From: Gracilaria gracilis | Taxonomy: Eukaryota > Rhodophyta > Florideophyceae > Gracilariales > Gracilariaceae | Assembly: GCA_030374805.1 (NCBI GenBank) | Contig: JARGSG010000184.1 | Span: 124,001-188,000, forward strand | Length of the DNA stretch: 64,000 bases | Reading direction: 5' to 3' | In this document: positions 1-11,345 of the stretch, piece after piece | Numbering within the stretch: position 1 is the first letter of the stretch | Layout of the letters: every line of letters begins with the position of its first letter | Made by a program: the position numbers and the translations under genes | The notes under the pieces: model-generated | Told to the model about the DNA's origin: nothing | Seen by the model: the letters and a program-made list of their open reading frames with translations, nothing else | Databases searched by the model: none

Positions 1-611
1 CCAAGGGTACTTTCGTTGCAAGTCTTTCTTCCCCTTCAATAATTTTGGAAGGAAGAAAGTACAATCGATCGTAGGGTATATACGTGTACATTTTACATAC
101 CTCGACTCAATTTAAAAAAAGTGAACTTGTTTTGATAGCGCGCCTCTTTCGTGACCAAACCAAGGTTACTGTACACGTGTATCTACACAAGCGTTGGAAC
201 CCTGCCTACCAGCCTTCCCGCCAATAGTGTACCGTTGGTAACCCTTAACCTTAACCCTTACCCACCTCTGCACTGTGTGCGGCAGCCTTCATGACTTTTC
301 ATATAGATAGATGTCTTCTGGAACGACCATCATTTATCAGGATCAACAACGCTGCAGAACTGAAAGAGTAGTTGGGAGCGTTGGATCTCGAGGACTGATT
401 CGTTTCTCGAAGACTGATTCAGCTTGTCTGTATTATCCTTACGAGCGTACCTCAGCACCCGAAGAAGCATCAAAGCATCAAATTTTGACTCGACAACGGA
501 TACTCCCATATTCTGTTCTACAACAACGACTCCAGGTTCTGTAACGAAGTCGCGTCTTTCGTTAGAACTTTCAAGCTTGGGAAGTTAAACGCATCTTGGC
601 TCGCGAACAAT
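1..611. other. 5' flank and promoter region of RPB2
   Basis: No gene is supported here. The short open frame at 311-544 has no recognisable domain and no coding character. Visible elements are a C-rich telomere-like tract (239-263) and an 11-base inverted motif of the form TACC-N3-GGTA at 230-240, which recurs near other genes of the window. Confidence 0.5.
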
Positions 612-3600
612 ATGCAAGTCGAATCCAGACCGTCCGTGCATAACAACGGATACTATGACACGACAAGGGACCTCGAATACGAAGTGCATGACAGAGATGC
701 AGAGTACATGAATGGAGATGGTTTTGCAGACGAACCAGAAGATGTATTTGACGAAGACGAAGAGCCAATAACCGAAGAAGATGCTTGGACGGTAATTGCC
801 TCCCATTTCAAAACAAGAGGACTCGTCGGCCAGCAACTCGACTCGTACGATGTCTTCATGACAAACACCATGCAGGTAAGGCTCGAATGACGAACTTAAC
901 CGAGCTCTAGACAAACGCATGATGCTACTGCAATACAATTACTGACGCTCTATCCGTTCGTCAACCCGTTCATTATTGTTTTTCCTCTCACAGGACCTTG
1001 TGGATCAAACACCGGACATAGAAATCATTTCCGAAGATCAACACATGCCGGGTGAGATGGAGCAAGATACTGCAAAGCGTGTAATCATAAGATTCGGACA
1101 GTTACGTATGGGTCGCCCATTTTTCCAAGAATCTACAGGTGAAGCTCAACTGCTCTACCCCAATCAGGCTCGTCTAAGAAACTTGACGTATGCATCTCCT
1201 TTGTACTGCGAGATATCAAAGACAGAACTAGAAGTTCACCCTGACACGGGCGAAGAGGTTCACTTGGGCCAAGAGAACAAAACAGTATTCTTTGGACGAG
1301 TTCCTCTGATGCTCCGGTCGAGGTACTGTCTCCTTGCTGACTTGAAGACCGATAAGGAGCTTAACAAAATGGGCGAGTGTCATGTTGATCAGGGTGGTTA
1401 TTTTGTTATTAACGGTTCTGAAAAAGTGCTTCTTGCTCAAGAACGAATGTCCACGAACCACTGTTTCGTCTTCGTCAGGTCCCTCCCATCCACTTATTCT
1501 CATGTAGCTGAAGTTCGATCTGCATCTGAGGCAAGCAATAGACCAACAACTTCTCTTCAAGTGAAGCTCAAGTCACGCGGGAAAGGAAGGGATGGGCTCA
1601 CTGGATCAACTATTCACTGTCAAATCCCAAGTATACGTGAGGAGATACCTGTGGTAGTTTTGTTCCGCGCTCTAGGATGCGCGAATGACAAAGAAGTCAT
1701 GAGTCATATCTGCTACGATTTATCAGATGAGGAACTCATGACTTCTGTCATGCCCTCAATAGAAGAAGCCCAGGACATTCGCGACGTCTCAAGCGCCCTT
1801 GACTTTATAGGAAGAAGAGGGCCTGGAAAGGGAGGTCTTTCTAGAGGAGACCGTATAAAGTACGGAAGAGACGTTCTACAACTGGAGCTTCTCCCTCATA
1901 TCGGAACTGAACCAGGATCTGAAATGAAAAAGTCCTACTATTTGGGGTACATGGTGAACAAACTGCTTCATGTAGCACTCGGTAGACAGCGCGAAGATGA
2001 CCGTGATCATTACGGTAACAAAAGGTTGGATCTGGCGGGACCACTGCTGACTACTTTATTCAGACAGCTTTTGCGAAAGCTAATGAAGGACGTTAGAGCA
2101 AGCGCGAAGAGAATTATAAATGCAGGAGGCGATGTGGATCTTAATTCTCTGGTTAAGTCCTCCATTATTACGAATGGGCTTAAATACGCTCTCTCTACCG
2201 GCAATTGGAACTCAGCAGGCGGTGCTCCGACAAAGACTGGGGTTTCCCAAGTGCTCAACCGCCTGACATTTGCATCCTCCCTGTCTCATCTTCGAAGAAT
2301 GAATTCGCCCATTGGGAGAGAAGGAAAGCTGGCAAAGCCTCGGCAGCTTCACAATACTCACTGGGGCATGATATGTCCAGCCGAAACTCCTGAAGGGCAG
2401 GCATGTGGGCTAGTTAAGAACCTGGCTTTAATGGCCTACATTTCTGTAGGGTCGCAAGCTGCACCGGTACAAATCTTTCTCGAGGAGTGGAGCACACACC
2501 AGCTTATGGAGATTGCTCCCGGTCAAGTTGCTAGAGCGACGAAGGTGTTCGTCAACGGAGCATGGGTGGGTATCCATCACAGAGCGGAAGGTCTGGCTGA
2601 TACGTTGCGAAGCTTAAGACGGAAAGGAGACATAAACTTCGAAGTTTCTATTGTAATGGATCATCAACGGCGAGAACTACGGATTTATACCGATGCAGGT
2701 CGTATAAGCCGGCCTTTGTTTGTCGTTGAACAGAACAAGAAACAAGATGAGCATGGGTGGCGCAAATCGCAGCTCAAAATTCGCAAGCGGCATGTACTTG
2801 CCCTTGCTAGTGCAGAAGATGAGGACAGTCCAGAATTTGACCCAGATATCCGCGCATTTCATAGCTTACTAGTTCTGGGGCTCATCGAATATGTAGATTG
2901 TGAGGAGGAGGAAACAATCATGATTGCCATGTTAATGAGTGACTTGGAAAAGAGAAACCATTCGGCACAGTACACGCATTGTGAGATCCATCCGGCAATG
3001 ATTCTTGGCGTTTGTGGGTCAATCATCCCCTTTCCAGACCACAATCAAAGTCCTCGTAATACGTACCAATCGGCAATGGGAAAGCAGGCAATGGGTGTTT
3101 ACATAACGAACTTCAGTCTCAGAATGGATACACAGGCTCACGTATTGTACTATCCGCAGAAGCCACTAGTGTGTACGCGTGCGATGCAGCATTTGAAATT
3201 TCGGGCCTTGCCTTCAGGTATCAACGCAGTTGTCGCCATCGCTTGTTATTCTGGTTACAACCAGGAAGATTCTGTCATTATGTCTCAGTCTGGAATTGAT
3301 CGGGGACTGTTTCGATCCGTCTACTTCAGAAGTTTCCGTGACGAAGAAAAGAGACATCTTGCAGGCCTTCAAGAAAGATTTGAAGTGCCCAATATGCACG
3401 ATTGTTTGGGGGTTAAACCTGGGGCATATGACAAACTTGATGCGGATGGTCTGGTATGTGAAGGAACTCGCATTGATGGAAATGATATTCTTGTTGGCAA
3501 AGTTACTCCTTTAGCTGAAGTTCCTGGAATGCAGCCGGGTATGCAAAGCGCAGCAGCACTTGCGGGCGCAAAGACGAAGAAGGATCTGTCCCAGGGCGCG

Positions 3601-4560
3601 AAATCAACCGAGAACGGTGTGGTGGACAAAGTGCTACTGGCAATGAACGAGGAGGGTGCCAGATTTGTTTCCGTAAGGCTGCGTTCTGTAAGAAAACCTC
3701 AGATTGGAGACAAGTTCTCATCAAGACATGGTCAGAAGGGAACAATCGGCATTACGTACAGGCAAGAAGATATGCCTTTCACTTCAGAAGGTATTATCCC
3801 AGATATCATTGTCAATCCACACGCCATTCCATCCCGAATGACCATTGGGCAACTAATTGAATGCTTGCTGGGTAAAGTTTCTGCTATAAAGGGTACCGAA
3901 GGTGATGCTACTCCGTTCACTAATGTTACAGTTGAAGATATTGGAAAGAGTCTATTACAAGCTGGTTACCAACCACATGGGTGGGAGCTGATGCACAATG
4001 GACATACTGGAAGGCCGCTAGAAGCGCACATATTCCTGGGTCCTACATATTACCAGCGTCTTAAGCACATGGTGGATGACAAGATACATTCAAGGTCAAA
4101 TGGCCCAGTAACTTTGTTGACTAGGCAACCCCTCGAAGGTCGAGCAAGAGGAGGTGGGTTGCGATTTGGAGAAATGGAGCGCGATTGTCTTATTTCGCAC
4201 GGCGGGTACGTTTCTCTGCGACTCTTGACGTTTTGAAGGTGACGAAAAACTAACAGCTTTCTCCTTGCATTACTTTGATCCGACAGGGCAAACTTTCTTC
4301 GGGAGCGTCTCATGGACATGAGCGACAAATACAGAGTTCATGTGTGTGACATATGTGGTCTCATTGCAATTGCAGATCTGCGAAAGAATACTTTCCACTG
4401 CCGAAATTGCAATAACAGCACAGCTATTAGCCAGGTGTACATCCCGTACGCTTGCAAACTGCTCTTCCAGGAGTTGATGGCAATGTCGGTGGCTCCCCGG
4501 CTCATGGTCAAAAAGGAAGAGCCACCGAAGAAGAAGCGGAATAGGGCGGTACCGTCGTAA
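612..4560 (+). CDS. RPB2: DNA-directed RNA polymerase II, second-largest subunit
   Basis: RPB2 forms half of the Pol II active-site cleft and makes mRNA in the nucleus. Three exons: 612-875, 994-4205 and 4287-4560, giving 1249 residues (usual family length about 1170-1220). The 118-base and 81-base introns have GT-AG ends, and the frame closes across both. Exon 1 carries the PITEEDAW start of the protrusion. Exon 2 holds the fork, wall and hybrid-binding blocks, including [41 protein letters not shown] and [11 protein letters not shown]. Exon 3 has the C-terminal zinc site (CDIC then CRNC) and the clamp segment [13 protein letters not shown] Met/Ala-rich loop ([15 protein letters not shown]) replaces the usual short linker before STENG. 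The Pol II rather than Pol I or III identity rests on close agreement with yeast and human RPB2 along the whole chain. The start is the first ATG ahead of the acidic leader. Confidence 0.97.
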
Positions 4561-5245
4561 GCAGTCTTCACTTCTTCAATCGTTCAAGTCGAAGGCGAAA
4601 GAAGCTCTCAAGAACTTAACGGTAGTTGCATACATTCCATCGGCTGCGAAGTTTGAGCGTTTCAAATTGAAGCCTTTAATGCACATAAAGAAGTACTTAT
4701 CCCCCACTAACAGCAGTAGCGTTAGAATACCACCATCGTTCAGGGTGTCTTTAATACTGAATCAGTACTATTTCGTCCACTTCGCCATTTTGTTGGTTCT
4801 CCGGAAACCAGCGAGATGAAGCAGTGGACGACCTGCGCGCCGCTGGCACTTCGCAAAGGGAAAGAGAGAGACAGGAGAGAGAGAAGATAGAATGAAAAAA
4901 GACTTGGCAAAGGGCCCCGTGGATATCTACAGTAAAGTTTCTGTACACGGGTAAAACGCTACCGGTGCAGAGCTTACAAGGGTAGAACTGTTTGACTGGT
5001 GCTGTGCAAGGCTCGAACTGTACAGTTGTCCGCATTTATTTGTGCCGGCCCAAAGCTGCACACTCCAAGATTCACCAACGCCCAAACGCGGTCCAAACGC
5101 ATCACAGTGGTCTTCACCGGGGTTCGAGGTGGGTACCGCTTCTACGTCGCACGGACTCATCGGGGCGAACACGGTTAGCCTTCCTCACGTTAGGAGGGCT
5201 TTCGGCAACGCCATCGCGTCACTCTCCTTCGCGCGGCCGCGGTTC
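4561..5245. other. intergenic region between RPB2 and the amidase gene
   Basis: No gene seen. There is a purine-rich stretch (gaaa/gaga) near 4850-4890. The amidase frame is open upstream of its ATG back to 5042 but begins only with GTG, so I treat it as 5' leader. Confidence 0.5.
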
Positions 5246-6899
5246 ATGGCCAGCGCCGCCACAGTGGCGGCAGCTGCCGTCGCCACCGCTCCCCAGCGTG
5301 TCATCACCGTTGCCGCTATCCAATTCTCCTGCACCAATGACATAGAGTCTAACTGTCGTCGCGCCGAGAGCCTTGTTCGTGATGCCGTGCGCAAGGGTGC
5401 TAACATTGTCCTCCTCCAGGAACTTTTTGCTACTCTATACTTTCCGATCGATCAGATGGATTACGCTCGCCTTGCTGTGTCTCTGGACGATGAGAAGTCC
5501 TACATTTTGCGTTTCCAGAGCCTTGCGCGTGAGCTCAGCGTTGTGCTTCCTATCAGCTTCTATGAGCGTTCTAAGTAAGTTCGCATTCTGTTATGAAGGC
5601 ATTCATTTCTTATCCTTTGAACCAACTCTTAGCCATCCCGCGCGACTTGTTGTTCCACTTAAAGGCATCCTATTTTGTGGGCCCTTGCGTGGGCGGTATA
5701 GAACCCCATCGACACTAACCACTTTTGGACTTGCGTGTTTTCCTATTTTCAGCAACGCATACTTCAATTCCGTTGTAGTCGTTGACGCAGATGGTAGCCA
5801 GCTAGGTCTCTATAGAAAATCCCATATTCCAGATGGCCCAGGCTATCAAGAAAAGTTCTACTTTACTCCTGGAGATACCGGGTTCCGAACTTTCAAAACG
5901 CGCTTCGCCACCATCGGCATCGGAATTTGTTGGGACCAGTGGTTTCCAGAGGCTGCGCGATGCATGGCAATCAAAGGTGCTGAGCTCTTGCTTTATCCGA
6001 CAGCAATAGGTTCCGAGCCTCAAGACCCCGCTCTAGACACCTGTTCCCAATGGCAAAAATGTATGCAAGGACATGCCGCTGCGAATATGGTTCCAGTTAT
6101 TGCTGCAAACCGTGTTGGCAAAGAACTCGGTGTATCGTCTGACATATCGATCACGTTTTACGGTTCATCGTTTATGACCGATCACCATGGGTCCATTGTA
6201 TCAGACGCTGGCCGTCATCAAGAGACGGTGCTCTTGCACACCTACAATCTTGATGAAATGCGAACAGCTCGAGTACAGTGGGGTATTTTCCGTGATCGCA
6301 GACCAGATCTGTATACATCCCTTATCACATTTGACGGGGGAGCAGGTGATGTTATAACTCAGGAGCGGCGCACCCCTACCAACCTGCCCCCTCCTTTCTC
6401 GGCCACTCCCCGCGTGGGTGTAGGACCAGCCGCCGTCACGGTTCCTGGTCTATCATCAACTCAGAAGAAAGTGGAACCCGACACTCTTGTCGCTTCTCAG
6501 ACCATGGTACCCGTCGTGGATGAAGCTCAAAGGAGGGTCGTGAGCAACACCTTCGATTTACATGAGGCGTCATTTATTGGAGATGTGAAGGCGAGCGCTC
6601 AGCGAAGGCCACGAGGTCGGTGCTGGGTTTGTCGCGCAAAAACAACTTATGAATGCAAGCTCTGTCAACCTGGACCTGTACCTCTCTGCAACCGCACAGC
6701 TCGGGAGTGTTGGTGGAAGTATCACGCAGGTGAGATCACCCAATATGTTCCAAACAAGCGTGGCAGAAAACGGCGGAAGCCCGAACAGCACGAAGTACAT
6801 ACAGGAGAGCAGCATATTCCGGAAGAAAGCGAAGAAGATGGAATGGCGAACAAACAAGCCGAAGCTGAAGCAGCGAACGTGAACGCGTTGTTAGGATAA
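5246..6899 (+). CDS. N-carbamoylputrescine amidase with C-terminal transposase-type zinc ribbon
   Basis: A nitrilase-superfamily hydrolase of the plant NLP1/CPA type. By family it converts N-carbamoylputrescine to putrescine, CO2 and ammonia (polyamine synthesis from arginine). Exons 5246-5574 and 5753-6899, with a 178-base intron (GTAAGT to TTTTCAG, branch ACTAACC), give 491 residues. The catalytic triad is visible: Glu59 (LLQELFA), Lys132 (YRKSHIPDGPGYQEK) and Cys169 (GICWDQWFPEAAR). SEPQD and FRDRRPDLY are diagnostic of the carbamoylputrescine subgroup. Family members stop near residue 300, but this frame continues for about 180 residues. It passes through a Pro/Thr-rich linker into a Cys/His block (about residues 416-456: CxxC, TxYxCxxC, LC, CWxxYH) like the C-terminal zinc ribbon of piggyBac-type transposases, then a basic tail (KRGRKRRK) and an acidic end. 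The amidase call is sure. The role of the tail is unknown. Confidence 0.92.
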
Positions 6900-7588
6900 G
6901 AACCGGTTGAGTAGACGGGGACTCAAAAGGTCTACACTGAGTTGGTTCTCATTTCTCGTAGTTCATCTGGCCATTCCTGATACGGGTGCAGATCCAAACT
7001 GTTTTCCTGAATACGTTTCCTCTGCAATAGTACAAACTCCAATCTCTCCTTCCTCTCAGCGGATTCAGCTCAGCCCTCACAAGACTCCAATTTCTCGCAC
7101 TTTCCACATTCCAGCTCCACAAAAAAAGTCAGCTCCACTCCAATTTTGTTAGAGCATGAAGCTCACTGTTGAATTCCTGGGAAAGCGCGTTCCTCTGTGT
7201 GTGCCTTCGGGAGAATCTCTCTCCAATGTGTTCCAATGAAGGAATTTGTTGATACGCATGATCGACCGACGGACCTGGCTGGTGATGTTCTCATTGCGCT
7301 TTAACATGGAATGTGCGTGGGTGTGGTTGACTTCTTGGTGAGCTAGAGCTTGCAGCCCCGATTTTACTCCATTGTTAGCGTAGCCCCTTCGTCGGCGCGA
7401 CCAACCCAAGACTTTCCCGGGACCGTTTCTGGGGCCATATGACAAGAGGCTGATCACGAGCGACAGCGAAACTTTGTTTCGCCAAAGGGCTTTGGGGCAC
7501 CCTGTGTTTAGCATCCATGAATCAATATCTAGTTGACCATGCTCATTTGCAGTACTAGTTCGGCCACTTGAGCAGACTCAAACACCTT
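6900..7588. other. intergenic region
   Basis: Lies downstream of two converging genes (amidase on plus, YEATS protein on minus). Open frames here (6907-7152 plus, 7149-7514 minus) have no domain and look random. Confidence 0.5.
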
Positions 7589-8239
7589 CTATGAAATGCG
7601 ACCACCTTTCGCAGATATTTGTCGAATTAGTTCTGCTCGTTCTTCTTCAAGTTCTTCGTAACGCGTCTGGCGCTTCATAGTTTCCTCGCGTAGTTTGCGC
7701 CTTGCGTGCTCTAGCTTTCGCAGATCAGCGCTTTCTGCTCCGCTGAAGTCCTTAAAATAAGCTGGTATGGGATATGAAGGCTGTTTGATTCTCAAGTTTG
7801 GTCCATGTGGTATTGTTTTGAGCAATCCGTGTAGTGTTTCCGGGGGGTCCTGAAACACGATTTCATCGTAATACTCTGAGATAACTGGATCTGGAGAAGG
7901 TTCTCCCACGTTTTCAAAAAGGCGAAGTGGGTGAAAGAACTCCACAGGCTTCTCTGAAGGGTCTTGGAAGAACACGCGAATGACAACCTCGAACTCTCCC
8001 CACCCGTACTCTTGAACTTCATACGGCATCTCCGTCACTCGACGGACCTGAGGTTCGAAGGACTCGTGGAGAACGAATTCCACATGGCGAATAAAATGTG
8101 AAAGATCTGCTGGTTGCAAAGGTCTCAGATAGACAGTCCACTCATGGCTTCTTGACTCTGTACCCTTGTCTCCAAGGTGTTTCGCAAAGGAGCCATGCAC
8201 AACGGGGATGTGAAGGTTCACACCCTTGACGCGCTTCAT
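7589..8239 (-). CDS. YEATS-domain protein, GAS41/Yaf9 type
   Basis: A reader of acylated histone lysines. In other eukaryotes this small YEATS protein is shared by the NuA4/TIP60 and SWR1/SRCAP complexes. 216 residues, against about 227 in human GAS41. The start is the ATG at 8239, because MKRVKGVNLHIPVVHG matches the family's RVKGV start. The frame is open further upstream, to 8509, but that part is not conserved. The YEATS core covers about residues 4-125. The acyl-lysine pocket has His32 (HEWTVYLRP), Ser60-Phe61 (LHESF; GAS41 has Ser-Tyr, AF9 has Ser-Phe) and Trp80 (YGWGEFEV). A C-terminal coiled coil (about 170-212, rich in Arg and Glu) matches the family's complex-assembly helix. It lies head to head with the WD40 gene at 8751. 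Confidence 0.93.
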   Translation of the reverse strand: MKRVKGVNLHIPVVHGSFAKHLGDKGTESRSHEWTVYLRPLQPADLSHFIRHVEFVLHESFEPQVRRVTEMPYEVQEYGWGEFEVVIRVFFQDPSEKPVEFFHPLRLFENVGEPSPDPVISEYYDEIVFQDPPETLHGLLKTIPHGPNLRIKQPSYPIPAYFKDFSGAESADLRKLEHARRKLREETMKRQTRYEELEEERAELIRQISAKGGRIS

Positions 8240-8750
8240 CTCCCAAGTTGCTCTTGAGCTGTTTAGATTCGAATAGCTGAACTGGAACACGCCAGTAAGA
8301 ACTATGCGCGACCGATGTTCGCGCTCTTTTATGGAAAAACTTGGATTGTAGACACTTTGAGAGGGACAGAGATACCAAGGGTACGTTTGTTCACTTGTGC
8401 TTGTGCACTCACACTCAGAATCTCGCAGGTTGTCGAGGGTCGACGACCAGTCCAGAAACTTCAAGCCAGTTGGGCGTGCGGATTCCCGTTTTTTTTGAAA
8501 TTGAGGCAAAAAAGGCTACAAGTAAGAATCGCAGCACCCGAGCGGTTTTCAGTACCAATGGTAGATAAGTAAAGTTTACGGATGCGGATCAATCCTAAGA
8601 TTTCGCAGCAAACGGCTTTCCGGCTAAAGGGCATACTAACTTTACTGTAGATATTTTGCATGCCGGCATCGATTACATAAGCAGAAGTCAGGATTCATTT
8701 AGTCCCTCTTTGGACACGAACTTGTACTACAGGGCCCTAAAACCGCCGAC
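8240..8750. other. shared upstream region of two divergent genes
   Basis: About 510 bases separate the start codons of the YEATS gene (minus) and the WD40 gene (plus). It presumably holds both promoters. No tRNA, repeat or other gene was seen. Confidence 0.45.
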
Positions 8751-9947
8751 ATGGATGGGAGAAGGCGGACAATACCTCGTTCGGCACGAAGGGCTCCAAC
8801 GAAACAGGTGCCCCAGCATCTTCCCTCCCAAAGTCTTGCTGCTACCGCAGGAAATCGTTATGTGCCTGACTTCAACCCGGAAGCGAGAGACCCGTCTCTA
8901 GGACTTCCTCTTCTTGCGAATCCGGTTTCCCAAACCGTTTCCACTCGTGCCCCAGCCATTTCTTTCACAGCTACAACGCAGACTTGCGTTCGATGGTTAC
9001 CAAATACGGCTGAACATGCAGTCGCATTGGCTGGTAGCGGAGATGGGGAACAAGATGCGCTTACTTTCTATGGCGTAACAGCCAGACAAGAAGTGGCTTT
9101 TGACATAGTACGAGAACTGCCTCATAAAGGGAAGGTAAACAAAATCTGTGTCACCGATGAAGGCCAAATCTTTACTGCTTCATCGCAAGGATCTGTTTAT
9201 GCGTTGTCAGGATCTGACCCAACCAAAGCAGAGATACGCAAAGTTTATGACATGGAGAAATTTGGAAAGAAAGAAAGCATTTCATCGGTAGCATATTCAA
9301 GCGTCGGTCTAATTGCGGCCGGAGTGCATGGAAGTTTGATGATAGTCGATGTCACTACAGGAAAAGCAAGAGGGTTGCAGTTTGATGAAGTCGGTTTTCG
9401 TGACTTGATAAGTGTTGATGAGCGAGGGACTGAAATAATTACTGCGGGTTGCGACGTGGCTGTATGGGACGTGCGAAGCGGTGACCGAACCGATCTAATG
9501 CACCCTGGCAAGTCTGTGGCGACTTGTGTTTGCACAGATGCTGGCCAGCCACATTTTGTAATGGGCGGTATGCGAAATGGAGAGCTAGTTGTGTGGGATC
9601 GCAGGTCGGACAGCATTCCGCTGAATCGCATTGGACTGCATTCCGGACCAATATGGGATTTGGGAGTAGTAAGCAGTTCGCGAGCTGGATTGCTTCTGTC
9701 TTGTGGCGAAGACGGTCATGTTCGCATGGTAGACTTTGCCAGCGCGGGGGATCGCGGCGGATTTGGGAGTATGGAACAAGCGTATTGCGATCAGGGCGAA
9801 TTCTGGCGCGCCCAAGTATCACAACAAGACATAGCGAATCTTTCTCGGGAGACAATGGCAGTGAACAGCGTAAACGCGCATCGAAACGCAGCTTTGTTTG
9901 CTTATGCTACCGATGCCGGCGTAGTAGCATTCGGCAGCTTGTCGTGA
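8751..9947 (+). CDS. WD40-repeat protein, probable nucleoporin NUP43-like
   Basis: 398 residues without introns. The N-terminal ~60 residues are polar and low in domain content. The rest forms a beta-propeller with recognisable blades: KVNKICVTDEGQIFTASSQGSVYAL, then AVWDVRSG, GGMRNGELVVWDRRSD, HSGPIWDLGV and LLSCGEDGHVRMVDF, and a closing AVNSVNAHRNAALFAYATDAGVV. The single propeller, the WDRR blade followed by HSGPIWDL, and the C-terminal 'VNS...TDAG' blade resemble NUP43 of the Y (NUP107-160) nuclear pore complex. WD40 proteins are hard to separate by eye, so the family is firm and the NUP43 identity is tentative. Confidence 0.75.
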   Translation: MDGRRRTIPRSARRAPTKQVPQHLPSQSLAATAGNRYVPDFNPEARDPSLGLPLLANPVSQTVSTRAPAISFTATTQTCVRWLPNTAEHAVALAGSGDGEQDALTFYGVTARQEVAFDIVRELPHKGKVNKICVTDEGQIFTASSQGSVYALSGSDPTKAEIRKVYDMEKFGKKESISSVAYSSVGLIAAGVHGSLMIVDVTTGKARGLQFDEVGFRDLISVDERGTEIITAGCDVAVWDVRSGDRTDLMHPGKSVATCVCTDAGQPHFVMGGMRNGELVVWDRRSDSIPLNRIGLHSGPIWDLGVVSSSRAGLLLSCGEDGHVRMVDFASAGDRGGFGSMEQAYCDQGEFWRAQVSQQDIANLSRETMAVNSVNAHRNAALFAYATDAGVVAFGSLS

Positions 9948-10472
9948 CGGCGGCTGTCCAGGGTACTGACGAATTGGAAAGCTCATGTTGTTGGTCATCA
10001 TCACAATTTCATTTTGGTCTACTCTTCTGTCTTGTCTTTCTGTTCTCCGGGTGACTGATGTCGTCACTGTCAGGACGGGCCTTCCAATTTTGCAAAATTG
10101 AATGACCGTCATCGAACTCGAAGCCAAAGTTCGAAAGGCGATTTTCGACAAGTCCAAAGTATCATTGAAGGTGTTCTGGTTACAGAGGTAGGAGGGGCTA
10201 ACCCTTTAACTTCCCAGTATTGACGAGGCCGCGCCACAAGTTGTGGTCTATTGACGAAAGGATTTGGTTTCGAAGTGTCGAGAGGTAATTCGTACTGAAG
10301 GTGTAGAATCGAAAGTGCTTTACAGTCGCTGTTTCGTGCAACAATTTCTAATCGTCGGCATCAGCAGACATTCGCGCCTACCCCAGTGCGAGTCATCCGT
10401 AGTGCTCCGCCTCCATACTCTCCTTCAGGCTGTTATCTTCCGCATCCTTATCATTCCCTTCTATAATCTAAA
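9948..10472. other. intergenic region
   Basis: Holds the 3' end of the WD40 gene and the promoter side of the RRM gene. No element was recognised apart from a short pyrimidine-rich stretch before 10470. Confidence 0.4.
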
Positions 10473-11345
10473 ATGACATCTCCCGAAACGCCTTTCCCGC
10501 CTCCAGAAGCATTGCCTCGCGCCGTGCTGGTGCGCAACATTTCGCCGTTGGCGACCCAGGCTGCAATTGAAGACTTTTTCTCATTTGTATGCCCAATTGA
10601 AATATTACGCTTACGTTCTGTGAGTTCTGGGAACGGGAAAGACACAAGTCAAGAGGCTATCGTTATTTTTACCGAGTCAAGGGCTAAGGCCGACGCAATT
10701 GTTATGGACAAATCTACCATTGTTGATCAGCCAGTGGCAATTTCCGCGGTGCCTGAGGATTACGATTTCAATGCACTTCCTGCGCCTAATCAAGAGCCAA
10801 ACGGGATTCTCGATGGCTTTTCAGGGTTTGGCGACCTTTTCAGTGGCGTAAGTTCTGCCGTTGCAACGGAGATGCAGAAAGCGGGTAAGCTGATTGACGA
10901 TGCCACGGAAACTGGTGTGCTGAAATCTGCTAAGGAACAAGTCGCCGCTGCTAGCCAACGTACACGCAACTTCGCTACAGATATTGATGGAAAATGGCAA
11001 GTTACCAGTAACGTTCGTACCTTTGCGGAAAGCAGCAAGGCCAATGCTGCCTTTGTCGCAAGCACTGTCGCATCTCAAACGAAGAATGTAGCCCAGCGCG
11101 TCGATAACAGCTTACACCTTTCAGAACAAACTGAAAGACTTGCGGAAAGTGCTAGGCAAAATTCTGCGCTTAACAACAGCTTCATGGCTATAAGAGGTGG
11201 GTTCATGAACCTCATTTCCCAAACCGGGCTAAGTCAGGAAGAGGCTTCGCAACTTCCACCAGTTGGGTCGAATGGGACATCGACAGGGGCAACATCACAA
11301 CCCCCTGCTGGGGACACCCCTCCCACCACAAGTAACCCACAATAA
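10473..11345 (+). CDS. RRM protein, BPA1-like
   Basis: 290 residues, no introns. An N-terminal RNA-recognition-type fold spans about residues 15-95 (AVLVRNISPLATQAAIEDFF as beta1-alpha1, EAIVIFTESRAKADAI as the RNP1 strand and helix, PVAISAVPED as beta4). The RNP1 aromatic residues are mostly lost, so it may bind protein rather than RNA. After it comes a Gly/Phe loop, then a long Ala/Ser/Gln-rich helical region (about 125-255) and a Pro/Thr/Gly-rich tail. This arrangement is like plant 'binding partner of ACD11' (BPA1) proteins and fungal Vip1. Its process here is not known. The start is a clean ATG directly after a pyrimidine/A leader. Confidence 0.8.
   Translation: MTSPETPFPPPEALPRAVLVRNISPLATQAAIEDFFSFVCPIEILRLRSVSSGNGKDTSQEAIVIFTESRAKADAIVMDKSTIVDQPVAISAVPEDYDFNALPAPNQEPNGILDGFSGFGDLFSGVSSAVATEMQKAGKLIDDATETGVLKSAKEQVAAASQRTRNFATDIDGKWQVTSNVRTFAESSKANAAFVASTVASQTKNVAQRVDNSLHLSEQTERLAESARQNSALNNSFMAIRGGFMNLISQTGLSQEEASQLPPVGSNGTSTGATSQPPAGDTPPTTSNPQ

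Noticed and set aside
5042-5245. N-terminal extension of the amidase
   Set aside because: Only a GTG begins the frame and the sequence is not conserved. The ATG at 5246 fits the family start.
8240-8509. N-terminal extension of the YEATS protein
   Set aside because: The frame is open and has an ATG, but the residues do not resemble family members, which start at the RVKGV block.
9524-10054. Open frame overlapping the NUP43-like gene
   Set aside because: Shadow of the WD40 coding sequence in another frame, no domain.
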